Shown here: positions 1-7,491 of the stretch, one piece after another
How the letters are laid out: each line of letters begins with the position of its first letter
Numbering within the stretch: the stretch's first letter is position 1
Source: Pseudomonadota bacterium
Lineage (GTDB): Bacteria; Pseudomonadota; Alphaproteobacteria; Rhizobiales; Rhizobiaceae
Length of the DNA: 11,273 nucleotides
Assembly (NCBI GenBank): GCA_023428515.1
Contig: JAEYXI010000317.1
Coordinates: 1-11,273 of the forward strand
Reading direction: 5' to 3'
Position numbers and translations under genes: made by a program
The notes under the pieces: model-generated
Seen by the model: the letters and a program-made list of their open reading frames with translations, nothing else
What the model was told of the DNA's origin: nothing
Databases searched by the model: none

Positions 1-1047
1 GGCTCCAGCTGGCCGGATGACGATTTATCTCCTCCCTGGTTGTTACCTATTAGCGACTTCTTTGCACAGTTTGGTCGGATCTTTAAGGCCTCATGGGATG
101 AAATTTGTTCCACTGCTACCGGGAAGAAAATTCCCTGCGGCGAGCCGCCAGAGCTTTGGAAGGCGAACGGGGATGAACTGATATTTGTCAAAGAACTCGA
201 CGATCGCCGAGAATTATACGTATGTCTCTGTGCTTGGATATCTGCAGTTCAGAACTATAGGAAAAACCTTCAAAAAGGAGGACTCTTAGACATCAAGAGT
301 ACCGCATGGTTCGCGGGGTTTCCTATAACGAACTCTGAAGTGATATTCTGGCGCGATCTATCCGACGACGACAAGGAATATCAGGACGATTCGAGACTTA
401 ATCAGATACATCTAAGAGAGATATGGCACAAAAAGCAAAAAAATAAAAACAGCAAACTAATTCGAGACTTCATTGGACCGACTATTGATACAGGATTTCG
501 GCTGGCCGGGTTCTCGACAATAAGAAAAATGATTATATCTCTAGATGTTGCCTACTTAGCCGCTACTGCGATGATGCCGCCAGGCATGCGAGCCAACCCT
601 ATCTTCAAATGGCTCGATATAGTATACGATGGGCGCTTTCCCTTGAAGGGAGTTATGAACGGGATACCCTATCCTAGGTTTTGGATTGATATTGATGCTG
701 GCAATCCTTTTTATCAAGCTGAGGACAGTATAATAGGAAAGAGGTCTTATGTAGAGCGTGAAAAGCTTATCGAATATTGCTCAAAATTCTATGATGAACA
801 TCGAAACTATCTATTAGTACCATTCCTAGTTAAAGAGGAGGACTCCCAGTACGGAGAACTTCCTGAAAATTACAAGAACTTTTTGATTGACCGTCATAGC
901 AGATGGAAGTCTGAAAAAGAACGGTATGCAGCCGAAAGCAACTCCGAGACGCGAGTTGATGGAGAGGGTGAAGATTTGCCGAAAGCCAAAATTGACGAAA
1001 TAGGCAAGTCCATAAAGAGACCTAAACCTGAATCCAAGCGCATGTAA
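1..1047 (+). CDS. Class III nucleotide cyclase-like protein, Pycsar-type candidate (5' partial)
   Basis: The reading frame is open from base 1, so the gene starts outside the window; TTG at 40 is the first possible internal start but is probably not the real one. At least 348 codons are visible. Two stretches resemble class III adenylate/guanylate cyclase core motifs. The first is K-A-N-G-D-E-L-I-F (bases 160-186), like the K..GD strand carrying the second metal-binding Asp. The second is G-P-T-I-D-T-G-F-R-L (475-504), like the GxxVNxAxRL motif, with Asp in place of the usual Asn and the transition-state Arg kept. The first residues (G-S-S) could be the end of a D-x-x-G-S-S strand whose first metal Asp lies just off the edge. 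About 155 residues follow the core, with a charged tail. Stand-alone cytosolic cyclases with such extensions occur in Pycsar anti-phage systems, which make cCMP or cUMP to trigger an effector. No effector is visible; it could lie upstream. The gene is much more AT-rich than its neighbours (20 G+C of 60 at 421-480), suggesting transfer. The cyclase call is moderately sure; Pycsar is inference. Confidence 0.55.
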   Translation, partial: GSSWPDDDLSPPWLLPISDFFAQFGRIFKASWDEICSTATGKKIPCGEPPELWKANGDELIFVKELDDRRELYVCLCAWISAVQNYRKNLQKGGLLDIKSTAWFAGFPITNSEVIFWRDLSDDDKEYQDDSRLNQIHLREIWHKKQKNKNSKLIRDFIGPTIDTGFRLAGFSTIRKMIISLDVAYLAATAMMPPGMRANPIFKWLDIVYDGRFPLKGVMNGIPYPRFWIDIDAGNPFYQAEDSIIGKRSYVEREKLIEYCSKFYDEHRNYLLVPFLVKEEDSQYGELPENYKNFLIDRHSRWKSEKERYAAESNSETRVDGEGEDLPKAKIDEIGKSIKRPKPESKRM

Positions 1048-1151
1048 CCGCGTATTCAACGCATAGGAGCCGTGCATCCCCTACCTGTTTCGATGGCGCG
1101 TTAGGGCTTATATGACGGTTTGCAACTAGCCTCTGAGAGGAGACTCTGGAG
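1048..1151 (+). promoter_or_regulatory. Junction between AT-rich gene and core operon; candidate leader of the lipA operon
   Basis: This 104-bp gap separates the AT-rich cyclase-like gene from the G+C-rich core operon. It has a weak TATATG-type -10 candidate at 1109-1114 without a convincing -35, a short hairpin GCGT/ACGC at 1050-1062, and a good purine-rich ribosome binding site AGAGGAGA at 1136-1143, 8 nt before the ATG at 1152. I see no tRNA end, no transposase remnant and no clear direct repeat that would mark an attachment site. Confidence 0.3.
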
Positions 1152-1436
1152 ATGGAACAGAGCGTCGGAATCATGGGAATGCCGGGCGTCGGCTTCTTCG
1201 GCATGCTCCTTATCGGCTTTATCGCCGGCTATGTCGCCGAGAAGGCGATGAACCGTGACCACGGCCTCTTCACCAACATCCTTGTCGGCATCGCCGGCTC
1301 GTTCGTCGGCGGCACGCTGGCAGGCGTTCTCGGCCTGAACTACCAGGGTTTCCTCGGCAACCTGATCGTCGCCGTTGCCGGTGCGGTCGTCATTCTCTGG
1401 ATTTTCGGACGCGCCAGGCAAAGCGGAGTGAACTGA
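1152..1436 (+). CDS. GlsB/YeaQ/YmgE family (transglycosylase-associated) small membrane protein
   Basis: A 94-residue, glycine-rich hydrophobic protein with three predicted membrane segments (about residues 12-29, 41-61 and 67-86) and a short basic tail (GRARQ). Repeated GIAGSFVGG/GxxxG-like patterns and the order of the segments fit the GlsB/YeaQ/YmgE family (transglycosylase-associated protein family), whose members are small inner-membrane proteins often linked to stress; the biochemical role is not established. The ATG at 1152 was chosen because AGAGGAGA lies 8 nt upstream; ATGs at 1173 and 1179 would trim only the polar N-terminus. It stops 7 nt before lipA, so the two are probably co-transcribed and translationally coupled. 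It is the first core gene after the AT-rich segment. Confidence 0.85.
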   Translation: MEQSVGIMGMPGVGFFGMLLIGFIAGYVAEKAMNRDHGLFTNILVGIAGSFVGGTLAGVLGLNYQGFLGNLIVAVAGAVVILWIFGRARQSGVN

Positions 1437-1443
1437 GAAAATC

Positions 1444-2409
1444 ATGGTCACCGTCCTCGATCGCATCGCCAACGCACCGCGCGTCCGGCATCCCGAGAAG
1501 GCCCACCGGCCAGACCAGGAAGTGCTGCGCAAGCCTGACTGGATCCGTGTCAAGGCGCCGACCTCCAAGGGGTACGCCGCCACGCGCGAGATCGTGAAGA
1601 CGCACAAGCTGGTCACGGTCTGCGAGGAGGCCGGCTGCCCGAATATCGGCGAGTGCTGGGACAAGAAGCACGCCACCTTCATGATCATGGGCGAGATTTG
1701 CACGCGCGCCTGCGCCTTCTGCAATGTCGCGACCGGCATTCCGACGGCGCTCGACGCCGACGAACCGGCCCGCGTCGCCCATGCGGTCAAGCAGATGGGA
1801 CTTTCCCATGTCGTCATCACCTCCGTCGATCGCGACGACCTCGACGACGGCGGAGCGCAGCATTTTGCCGAGGTGATCCATGCGATCCGCGTCGCGACGC
1901 CTGAAACCACGATCGAGATCCTGACGCCCGACTTCCTGCGCAAGGACGGCGCGCTGGAGATCGTCGTGGCGGCGAAGCCCGACGTGTTCAACCACAACCT
2001 CGAGACCGTGCCGTCGAACTACCTGACGGTGCGCCCGGGCGCCCGCTACTTCCATTCGATCCGGCTCTTGCAGCGGGTGAAGGAACTCGACCCTTCGATC
2101 TTCACCAAGTCGGGCTTCATGGTCGGGCTCGGCGAGGAGCGGCACGAGATACTGCAACTCATGGACGATCTGCGTTCGGCCAATGTCGACTTCATGACCA
2201 TCGGCCAGTATTTGCAGCCTTCGAAGAAGCACCACCCGGTGAAACGTTTTGTGACGCCGGAAGAGTTCAAGTCCTACGAGACGGTTGGCAAGACCAAGGG
2301 CTTCCTGCTCGTCGCTTCGAGCCCGCTGACCCGCTACTCGCATCATGCCGGCGAGGATTTTGCCCGGTTGCGCGCGGCGCGGGAGAAGCAGCTTTCCCGG
2401 ATATCCTGA
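1444..2409 (+). CDS. lipA: Lipoyl synthase (radical SAM)
   Basis: LipA inserts two sulfur atoms into octanoyl groups bound to E2 subunits and the glycine cleavage H protein, making the lipoyl cofactor of pyruvate and 2-oxoglutarate dehydrogenases. The 321-residue length is typical. The auxiliary 4Fe-4S cluster cysteines are C60, C65 and C71 ([12 protein letters not shown]), and the radical SAM CxxxCxxC motif is C86, C90, C93. ITSVDRDD (125-132) and the GQYLQPS segment (254-260) are conserved. The normally conserved C-terminal RSS motif reads R297-Y298-S299 followed by HHA, so the first serine is tyrosine; this region contributes the unusual serine ligand to the auxiliary cluster (see findings). 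The start has no strong Shine-Dalgarno sequence close by (GGAG at 1425-1428 inside the preceding gene), which suggests coupling to the upstream reading frame. The gene downstream overlaps or abuts its stop codon. Confidence 0.97.
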   Translation: MVTVLDRIANAPRVRHPEKAHRPDQEVLRKPDWIRVKAPTSKGYAATREIVKTHKLVTVCEEAGCPNIGECWDKKHATFMIMGEICTRACAFCNVATGIPTALDADEPARVAHAVKQMGLSHVVITSVDRDDLDDGGAQHFAEVIHAIRVATPETTIEILTPDFLRKDGALEIVVAAKPDVFNHNLETVPSNYLTVRPGARYFHSIRLLQRVKELDPSIFTKSGFMVGLGEERHEILQLMDDLRSANVDFMTIGQYLQPSKKHHPVKRFVTPEEFKSYETVGKTKGFLLVASSPLTRYSHHAGEDFARLRAAREKQLSRIS

Positions 2410-2453
2410 ATGATTTTCCTGCCTGCGCGGATCGCCTGGCGGCCGCGCAGCGC

Positions 2454-2969
2454 GTGCTCGTGATCGGCTGCTCCGGCGGAGGCAAGTCGACCCTGGCGCA
2501 GGCGCTGTCGGCGCGCCTGAACCTGCCATACATTTCGATGGACCGGGCTTTCTTCTGGCTTCCGGGCTGGAAGCTGCGCGACCGGGCGCAAATACGGGAA
2601 ATGATCGCGCGAGCGGTCGGCGAGGAGCGCTGGATCATGGACGGCACCAGCCCCGGCACAATGGACCTGCGCCTGCCACGCGCCGACCTCGTGCTCTGGC
2701 TGCGTATGCCAAGGTTTCTTTGCATCGCACGTGTGATCCTGAGACGCATCCGCTTCGCCGGCAGGGCGCGGCCCGAGATGGCCGATGGCTGCCCGGAGAA
2801 GATAGATATCGAGTTTCTGCGCTACATATGGAATTTCGAAAGGAAGCATGCGCCGAAGATTCTCGAAAGTCTGGCAAAGCACAGCCCGAAAGTGCCCGTC
2901 TTCGTTCTCGATTCCCGCCGGGATGCCGGTACCCTGCTTGCTCTCCTCGAAAGGCGTGATACGCACTGA
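2454..2969 (+). CDS. FlaR-like P-loop kinase (adenylate kinase-like AAA family protein)
   Basis: A 171-residue P-loop NTPase. With the GTG start at 2454 the Walker A motif GCSGGGKST is residues 5-13, directly after the first strand. Other family marks are SMDRAFFWLPGW (28-39), IMDGT (61-65, near the usual second acidic strand), LPRADLVLWLRMPR (74-87) and RPEMADGCPEKID (106-118). This pattern matches the FlaR/adenylate kinase-like family; the substrate is unknown and the old name 'DNA topology modulation protein' is not a demonstrated function here. The start is uncertain: the frame stays open upstream and encodes a plausible 16-residue lead ([10 protein letters not shown]...) beginning right after CTG at 2406-2408, which overlaps the lipA stop as CTGA. 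No ATG, GTG or TTG exists in this frame between lipA's end and 2454, and 2454 has no visible ribosome binding site. It ends 3 nt before the COQ10-like gene. Confidence 0.8.
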   Translation: MLVIGCSGGGKSTLAQALSARLNLPYISMDRAFFWLPGWKLRDRAQIREMIARAVGEERWIMDGTSPGTMDLRLPRADLVLWLRMPRFLCIARVILRRIRFAGRARPEMADGCPEKIDIEFLRYIWNFERKHAPKILESLAKHSPKVPVFVLDSRRDAGTLLALLERRDTH

Positions 2970-2972
2970 TCC

Positions 2973-3431
2973 ATGCCGCAGTTCGAAACAATCAAGCACG
3001 TCACGCATCCGCCGGACGAAATGTTCGCGCTGGTCGCCGACGTGGAGAAATATCCCGAGTTCCTGCCGCTCTGCGAAGCGCTTACGGTCCGCTCGCGCAA
3101 GGAGCGCGACGGCCGCACCGTGCTCGTCGCCGACATGACCGTGGGCTACAAGGCCATCCGCGAGACATTTACCAGCCAGGTGCACCTGAAGCCCGACGAG
3201 AATGCCATCGACGTCAAATATCTCGATGGCCCGTTCCGTTATTTGAGCAACATCTGGCGGTTCGATGCGGCGGTGGACGGCGGCACCGACATCCACTTCT
3301 TCATCGACTACGAGTTCAAGAGCCGCATGCTCGGCGCCATGATGGGCGCGATGTTCGACCGCGCGTTCCGCATGTTTACAAACGCTTTCGAGAAGCGGGC
3401 GGATACGATCTACGGGCCGGCTGCCGCCTAG
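2973..3431 (+). CDS. COQ10/RatA family START-like protein (ubiquinone-binding)
   Basis: A 152-residue protein of the SRPBCC/START-like fold, matching the bacterial COQ10/RatA family. Visible family features are the N-terminal V.DVEKYPEFLP segment (21-32), the middle strand pair LDGPFRYLSNIWRF (84-97) and the closing long helix with GAMFDRAFRMFTNAFEKRA (125-143). Mitochondrial COQ10 binds coenzyme Q and supports its use in respiration; the E. coli homologue RatA was described as a ribosome-association toxin. In alphaproteobacteria next to lipA the coenzyme Q role is the better guess, since no antitoxin partner (RatB) is present. It starts 3 nt after the FlaR-like gene and is the last gene of this operon, facing pncC across 48 bp. 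Confidence 0.9.
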   Translation: MPQFETIKHVTHPPDEMFALVADVEKYPEFLPLCEALTVRSRKERDGRTVLVADMTVGYKAIRETFTSQVHLKPDENAIDVKYLDGPFRYLSNIWRFDAAVDGGTDIHFFIDYEFKSRMLGAMMGAMFDRAFRMFTNAFEKRADTIYGPAAA

Positions 3432-3479
3432 TCAGCTCATTCTTCCGGCATAGGCAGCACGCCTTCGGGCACCACGCGG

Positions 3480-3965
3480 TCAGGCGAGCGCACGCAGGCC
3501 CATGTTGAGAGCGTGCTTGACGGTTTCGCGGCGGATGAAATCGCGGCCGCGGTTTTCGAAGATCATCTTTTCGGTAACAACCGGCTTCGAGAAAAGCGCC
3601 ATGCCGAACCAGACCAGCCCGACCGGTTTTTCCGCCGAGCCGCCGTCGGGTCCGGCGATGCCGGTGACGGCCAGCGTGATGCCGGCGCGCGAGTGTTTCA
3701 GCGCACCTTCCGCCATTTCATACGCTGTCTCAGCCGACACCGCGCCATGCTTCTCCAGCGTGTCGCGCGATACGCCGAGCATGTCGACCTTGGCTTCGTT
3801 GGAATAGGTGACGAAGCCCCGGTCAACCATGGAGGACGAGCCGGGGATGTCGGTGAGCATCGAAATGATCATGCCGCCCGTGCAGGATTCGGCAGTCGCC
3901 ACCAGTATTTTCCGATGCGCGCAGGCCTTCAGGAACCGGTCCGCCAGGTCGCCCCAATCATTCAT
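3480..3965 (-). CDS. pncC: Nicotinamide-nucleotide amidohydrolase PncC (CinA C-terminal domain)
   Basis: A 161-residue stand-alone CinA C-terminal domain. This enzyme deamidates nicotinamide mononucleotide to nicotinate mononucleotide in the pyridine nucleotide cycle. The catalytic serine motif is AESCTGG (residues 25-31, S27), followed by [10 protein letters not shown] (50-59) with the conserved Tyr and Lys, and TGIAGPDGG (101-109). The N-terminal molybdopterin-binding COG1058 domain of full-length CinA is absent, as is usual for the short form, so the older name 'competence/damage-inducible protein' should not be read as function. The ATG overlaps the ispDF stop by 4 nt (ATGA at 3965-3962), so it is translated by coupling from the upstream ispDF in a minus-strand operon. 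Confidence 0.93.
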   Translation of the reverse strand: MNDWGDLADRFLKACAHRKILVATAESCTGGMIISMLTDIPGSSSMVDRGFVTYSNEAKVDMLGVSRDTLEKHGAVSAETAYEMAEGALKHSRAGITLAVTGIAGPDGGSAEKPVGLVWFGMALFSKPVVTEKMIFENRGRDFIRRETVKHALNMGLRALA

Positions 3966-5182
3966 TCCGGAACCTCTCCTGGGAAGACGACGCTGGCTGT
4001 GGCGATCGCGGCAATCCCTTCCTCACGGCCTATGAAACCCAGCCGCTCGTTCGTGGTTGCCTTGATCGAGATGCGTTCGGCGGAAATTTTCAGCATCGAC
4101 GCGATTGCCTCGACCATTGCCTCGCGGTGCGGACCGACGCGCGGCGCTTCGCAGATCAGGGTGATGTCGGCGTTGGCGATGCGGCCGCCCTGCGAACGCA
4201 CGATCGCTGCGGCATGTTCCACGAAAAGACGCGACGCAGCGCCCTTCCACTTCGGGTCGGACGGAGGGAAATGCGTGCCGATGTCGCCGGCGCCACAGGT
4301 GGCGAGCAGCGCGTCGGTCAGTGCGTGCAGACCGACATCCGCGTCCGAGTGTCCGGAGAGTTTCTTGTCGTGCGGGATCTTCACGCCGCAGAGCATCACA
4401 TGATCGCCCGGCTCGAAGGAATGCACGTCATAGCCGTTGCCGGTGCGGATATCGGGAAAGGCCGCCCTGCCGCCGCCGAGCCTCTGGTGCGCCACGACCA
4501 TGTCCCTTGCCCAGGTGAGTTTCATGTTGTCGGGCGAACCGGTGACGATGCGCACCGGAATCTTGGCCCACTCGGCGACGGCCGCGTCGTCGGTGAAATC
4601 ATGCTTACCAAGCTGGAACGCCTTTTCGTGTGCCGCGAGGATCGGCCAGAACGGAAAGCCTTGCGGCGTCTGCGCGGCATAGAGGCCGGCGCGCGGCACG
4701 GTCTCCCCGACATTGCCTTCGCCATCCATGCGCTTCAGCGTTTCCGCGACCTGCATCGAGGGCAGGGCGCCCTGCCGCTCGTCTATCGCGTCGATGGTCC
4801 GGTCGATCAGGTCGGCGTCCACGAACGGGCGCACGCCGTCATGGATCAGGACCATCGCCGGCGCATCATCGCGAAGCGCCTGAAGCGCCAGCCGCGTCGA
4901 TTCCTGCCTGGTCGCGCCGCCATGGATCGCGACGATCCGGTCTTTGCCGAAGCTCGAGGCGGCGTCCCGGAACAATTCGTCGTCGTCCGGATGTATCGCA
5001 ACGACGATGCGGCCGATCCGAGGGTGGCTGAGAAAAGCCTCCAGCGTGTGGGATACGACCGGCCGGCCCCCGATAGGCCGGTATTGCTTCGGCCCGTCCG
5101 CCTTGCCGGCGCGTTCGCCGCGCCCGGCGGCGACGATGACCACGGCCGCCTTCGCCGGCTGCGTTTCCGATCCATCCTGCAT
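3962..5182 (-). CDS. ispDF: Bifunctional MEP-pathway enzyme IspDF (CDP-ME synthase / MEcPP synthase)
   Basis: A natural fusion of two enzymes of the non-mevalonate isoprenoid pathway, 406 residues with the chosen start. The IspD half (about 10-230) couples CTP to methylerythritol phosphate; it shows the nucleotide-binding loop [13 protein letters not shown] (14-26), K32 in GPKQY, IHDGVRP (113-119), AAQTPQG (170-176) and HDFTDDA. The IspF half (about 245-406) cyclises CDP-ME 2-phosphate; it shows GYDVH (250-254, metal ligands D252 and H254), SGHSDADV, the third ligand H286 in LHALTDA, and [10 protein letters not shown] (374-383). Fused ispDF is typical of alphaproteobacteria. The ATG at 5182 puts 13 residues before the first strand; the frame is open back to GTG 5266, but that extension is low-complexity and lies in the divergent promoter region. 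IspE, the step between the two halves, is encoded elsewhere. Confidence 0.95.
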   Translation of the reverse strand: MQDGSETQPAKAAVVIVAAGRGERAGKADGPKQYRPIGGRPVVSHTLEAFLSHPRIGRIVVAIHPDDDELFRDAASSFGKDRIVAIHGGATRQESTRLALQALRDDAPAMVLIHDGVRPFVDADLIDRTIDAIDERQGALPSMQVAETLKRMDGEGNVGETVPRAGLYAAQTPQGFPFWPILAAHEKAFQLGKHDFTDDAAVAEWAKIPVRIVTGSPDNMKLTWARDMVVAHQRLGGGRAAFPDIRTGNGYDVHSFEPGDHVMLCGVKIPHDKKLSGHSDADVGLHALTDALLATCGAGDIGTHFPPSDPKWKGAASRLFVEHAAAIVRSQGGRIANADITLICEAPRVGPHREAMVEAIASMLKISAERISIKATTNERLGFIGREEGIAAIATASVVFPGEVPE

Positions 5183-5323
5183 GGCGCAGACGCATAGTCG
5201 GGCCGCACCCGGAAGGCCAGAAGATTCAGGCCAGCGACATAAATTCGCGCCAGTTCCAGGTTGCACGGTCAGGCGAAACTGTCTATTCGTTGGGCATGCA
5301 ATGAATATGCATGGTTTTTATGC
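5183..5323. promoter_or_regulatory. Divergent promoter region between ispDF and dusB with an ATGCAT palindrome array
   Basis: This 141-bp gap must drive ispDF-pncC to the left and dusB-ntrBC to the right. On the plus strand TTGCAC (5261-5266), a 17-bp spacer and TATTCG (5284-5289) form a weak sigma-70-like candidate. Closer to dusB, three palindromic hexamers, GCATGC (5294-5299), ATGCAT (5307-5312) and ATGCAT (5320-5325), are centred exactly 13 bp apart; the last includes the dusB start codon. The nine-base unit TATGCATGG occurs twice (5306-5314, 5319-5327). No sigma-54 GG-N10-GC promoter was found. The promoter call is weak; the repeats are plain in the sequence. Confidence 0.35.
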
Positions 5324-6352
5324 ATGGGTGATTTCGAAACGCTTGCCGCGCCGATCGACATAGGCGGCACGCTGATACGCAACCGCGTCTTCCTGGCGCC
5401 GATGTCCGGCGTCACCGATGAGGCTTTCCGTCGTCGTGCCTACGGCCATGGCGCGGGGCTCGTCGTGTCCGAGATGATCGCCTCCGGCGAACTCGCCAAG
5501 GGGCGCCTCGACACCGGCCGCCGTGTACGCCATTCCGGCCTCCCGGTCCACATGGTCCAGTTCGCCGGCCGTGAAGCCCACCAGATGGCGGAGGCCGCGC
5601 TGATCGCCGAGGCGCAAGGCGCCGACATCATCGACATCAATATGGGCTGCCCGGCCAAGAAGGTGACCGGTGGCTATTCGGGCTCCGCATTGATGCGCGA
5701 TCTCGACCATGCGCTGACGCTGATCGACGCGGTGATCGGCGCGGTGAAAGTGCCGGTGACCGTGAAGATGCGTCTCGGCTGGGACGAGACCGCGCTCAAC
5801 GCCCCGACGCTTGCGCGCCGCGCCGAAGAGGCCGGCGTGAAGATGGTCACCATCCATGGCCGCACCCGCTGCCAGTTCTACCAGGGCAGGGCCGACTGGC
5901 GGGCGATCGCGCGCGTCAAGGCGGCGGTCTCCATTCCGGTCGTTGCGAATGGCGACGTTGGCTCGCCGGCGGACGCCGCTTCCGTGCTCGAACAGTCCGG
6001 CGCCGACGCCGTCATGGTCGGCCGCGCCAGCTACGGCGCGCCGTGGATCGTCGGGCAGATCGCGCATGCGGCCGGCAGCAACGACGCTGCCAGCGGTGCT
6101 CCCGTAAACGGACAGGCGATGGCCGACTACGTCGTCGCGCACTACGAAGACATGCTCGCCCTCTACGGCGTCGAAAGCGGGCTGCGGCAGGCGCGAAAAC
6201 ATCTCGGCTGGTATCTCGACCGCCATGCGCCCGGTCTGGGCGCCTTGCGCAGCATGATCATGACCTCCTTGGACCCCGCCGACGTGATCCGAGGCCTGCG
6301 CGAGGCTTTCATCGCCGCATCCGAAGTCGAGCCCGCCAGGACTGCAGCATGA
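5324..6352 (+). CDS. dusB: tRNA dihydrouridine synthase (NifR3/DusB)
   Basis: An FMN-dependent TIM-barrel enzyme of 342 residues that reduces specific uridines in the tRNA D-loop. Family motifs are APMSGVTD (25-32), QFAGRE (79-84), [11 protein letters not shown] with the catalytic Cys109, VKMRLGWDE, the tRNA/FMN segment [13 protein letters not shown], and [11 protein letters not shown] followed by [11 protein letters not shown]. It is the gene historically called nifR3, the usual first gene of the rhizobial ntrBC operon. The ATG at 5324 was chosen because homologous N-termini begin a few residues before the LAAPIDIGG strand; the frame extends to TTG 5261 but the added 21 residues look like non-coding leader. 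There is no recognisable Shine-Dalgarno sequence, and several out-of-frame ATGs lie just upstream. The stop overlaps the ntrB start by ATGA. Confidence 0.95.
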   Translation: MGDFETLAAPIDIGGTLIRNRVFLAPMSGVTDEAFRRRAYGHGAGLVVSEMIASGELAKGRLDTGRRVRHSGLPVHMVQFAGREAHQMAEAALIAEAQGADIIDINMGCPAKKVTGGYSGSALMRDLDHALTLIDAVIGAVKVPVTVKMRLGWDETALNAPTLARRAEEAGVKMVTIHGRTRCQFYQGRADWRAIARVKAAVSIPVVANGDVGSPADAASVLEQSGADAVMVGRASYGAPWIVGQIAHAAGSNDAASGAPVNGQAMADYVVAHYEDMLALYGVESGLRQARKHLGWYLDRHAPGLGALRSMIMTSLDPADVIRGLREAFIAASEVEPARTAA

Positions 6353-7491
6353 CCGCTTCAGCCTATCCCGCCGCGGCCGAAACCGACGCCGCCCAGATCG
6401 TGCTCAACACCATCCGCCGGCCGGTCATCATGATCGGGCCGGAGGGCAACATCACCTTTGCCAATGCCGATGCCGAGGATTTTTTCCGCTCGAGCGCATC
6501 AGCCCTTTCCCGCAAGACGCTCGCGCATTTCATGCCGTTCGGCAGCCCGATCCTCGCGCTGGTCGACCAGGTGCGGGCGCGAAAGGCGCCGGTCAACGAA
6601 TACCGCGTCGACGTCTCGTCGCCGCGCATCGGCATCGAGAAGATCGTCGACCTCTACGTCGCCCCGGTGCCGGAGTTTCCCGGTTCGGTCGTCGTGATGT
6701 TCCAGGAACGCTCGATGGCGGACAAGATCGACCGCCAGATGACGCATCGCAGCGCCGCCCGCTCGGTCACCGGCCTTGCGGCGATGCTGGCACATGAGAT
6801 CAAGAACCCGCTCTCCGGCATCCGCGGCGCGGCGCAGCTCCTGGAAACAGCCGTCTCGGACGAGGACAGGGCGCTGACGCGCCTCATCACCGACGAGACC
6901 GACCGCATCGTTTCGCTGGTCGATCGCATGGAGATCTTTTCCGACGAGCGGCCCATCGACCGCTACCCGGTCAACATCCACGTCGTTCTCGATCATGTGA
7001 AGGCGATCGCCAAGAACGGCTTCGCCAGCCAGATCAGGATCGTCGAGGACTACGATCCGTCGCTGCCGCCGGTCTATGCCAACCGCGACCAGCTGATCCA
7101 GGTCTTCCTCAATCTGGTGAAGAACGCCGCCGAAGCCGTCGGCAACAATCCGGAGGCGGAGATCACGCTGTCGACGGCGTTTCGGCCGGGCATACGCGTC
7201 TCGTTCCCGGGCACGCAGGATCGCGTTTCGCTGCCGCTCGAATTCTGCGTGCGCGACAATGGGCCGGGCGTGTCGGAGGACATACTGCCCATCCTCTTCG
7301 ACCCGTTCATCACCACCAAGCCGAACGGCTCGGGGCTGGGGCTCGCCCTGGTCGCGAAGATCGTCGGCGACCATGGCGGCATCATCGAGTGCGACTCGAC
7401 CCCGCGCGGCACCACCTTCCGCGTGCTGATGCCCGCCTGGAAAGAGGTTTCGGTCGCCTCCGAAGGCGAGGCCGAAGGAGACAGAGAGTGA
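6349..7491 (+). CDS. ntrB: Nitrogen regulation sensor histidine kinase NtrB
   Basis: A soluble kinase/phosphatase of 380 residues that phosphorylates NtrC when nitrogen is low and, bound to PII (GlnB), dephosphorylates it when nitrogen is plentiful. It has an N-terminal PAS domain (about 14-125), a dimerisation/phosphoacceptor helix with H149 in [19 protein letters not shown], and a HATPase domain with the N box NLVKNAAEA (255-263, N259), G1 DNGPG (303-307) and G2 GSGLGLAL (327-334). No membrane segment is seen, as expected for NtrB. Start and stop each overlap a neighbour by 4 nt (ATGA with dusB, GTGA with ntrC), so dusB-ntrB-ntrC are translationally coupled. Confidence 0.97.
   Translation: MTASAYPAAAETDAAQIVLNTIRRPVIMIGPEGNITFANADAEDFFRSSASALSRKTLAHFMPFGSPILALVDQVRARKAPVNEYRVDVSSPRIGIEKIVDLYVAPVPEFPGSVVVMFQERSMADKIDRQMTHRSAARSVTGLAAMLAHEIKNPLSGIRGAAQLLETAVSDEDRALTRLITDETDRIVSLVDRMEIFSDERPIDRYPVNIHVVLDHVKAIAKNGFASQIRIVEDYDPSLPPVYANRDQLIQVFLNLVKNAAEAVGNNPEAEITLSTAFRPGIRVSFPGTQDRVSLPLEFCVRDNGPGVSEDILPILFDPFITTKPNGSGLGLALVAKIVGDHGGIIECDSTPRGTTFRVLMPAWKEVSVASEGEAEGDRE

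Noticed and set aside
1390..3296. Long minus-strand frames opposite lipA, the FlaR-like gene and the COQ10-like gene (e.g. 1390-2529, 2343-3296).
   Set aside because: They lie antisense to well-recognised genes, have Arg/Asp/Val-rich shadow composition and no family motifs.
3432..3479. Bidirectional terminator between the convergent COQ10-like and pncC genes.
   Set aside because: Only a 3-bp GCC/GGC stem with a TTCG loop (around 3461-3470) is visible and there is no T-run on either strand.
3437..3482. A minus-strand tail in another frame just after the pncC stop, ending [14 protein letters not shown], which looks like a protein C-terminus and could suggest a frameshift in pncC.
   Set aside because: pncC already has the usual full length and all motifs, so the tail is more likely chance; alignment with close relatives would decide it.
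3513..5197. Plus-strand frames opposite pncC and ispDF (3513-4403, 4127-5197).
   Set aside because: Antisense shadows of enzymes with complete catalytic motifs on the minus strand.
5183..5266. N-terminal extension of ispDF to GTG 5266.
   Set aside because: The extra 28 residues show no IspD similarity and lie in the divergent promoter; ATG 5182 gives the normal distance to the nucleotide-binding loop.
5261..5323. N-terminal extension of dusB to TTG 5261.
   Set aside because: The 21 added residues cross the palindrome array and candidate promoter; homologous DusB proteins begin near ATG 5324.
5183..5323. Sigma-54 promoter upstream of dusB-ntrBC, as might be expected for autoregulation.
   Set aside because: A TGGCGCG-like -24 half on the minus strand at about 5240-5250 lacks the matching GC -12 element; no GG-N10-GC pair was found.
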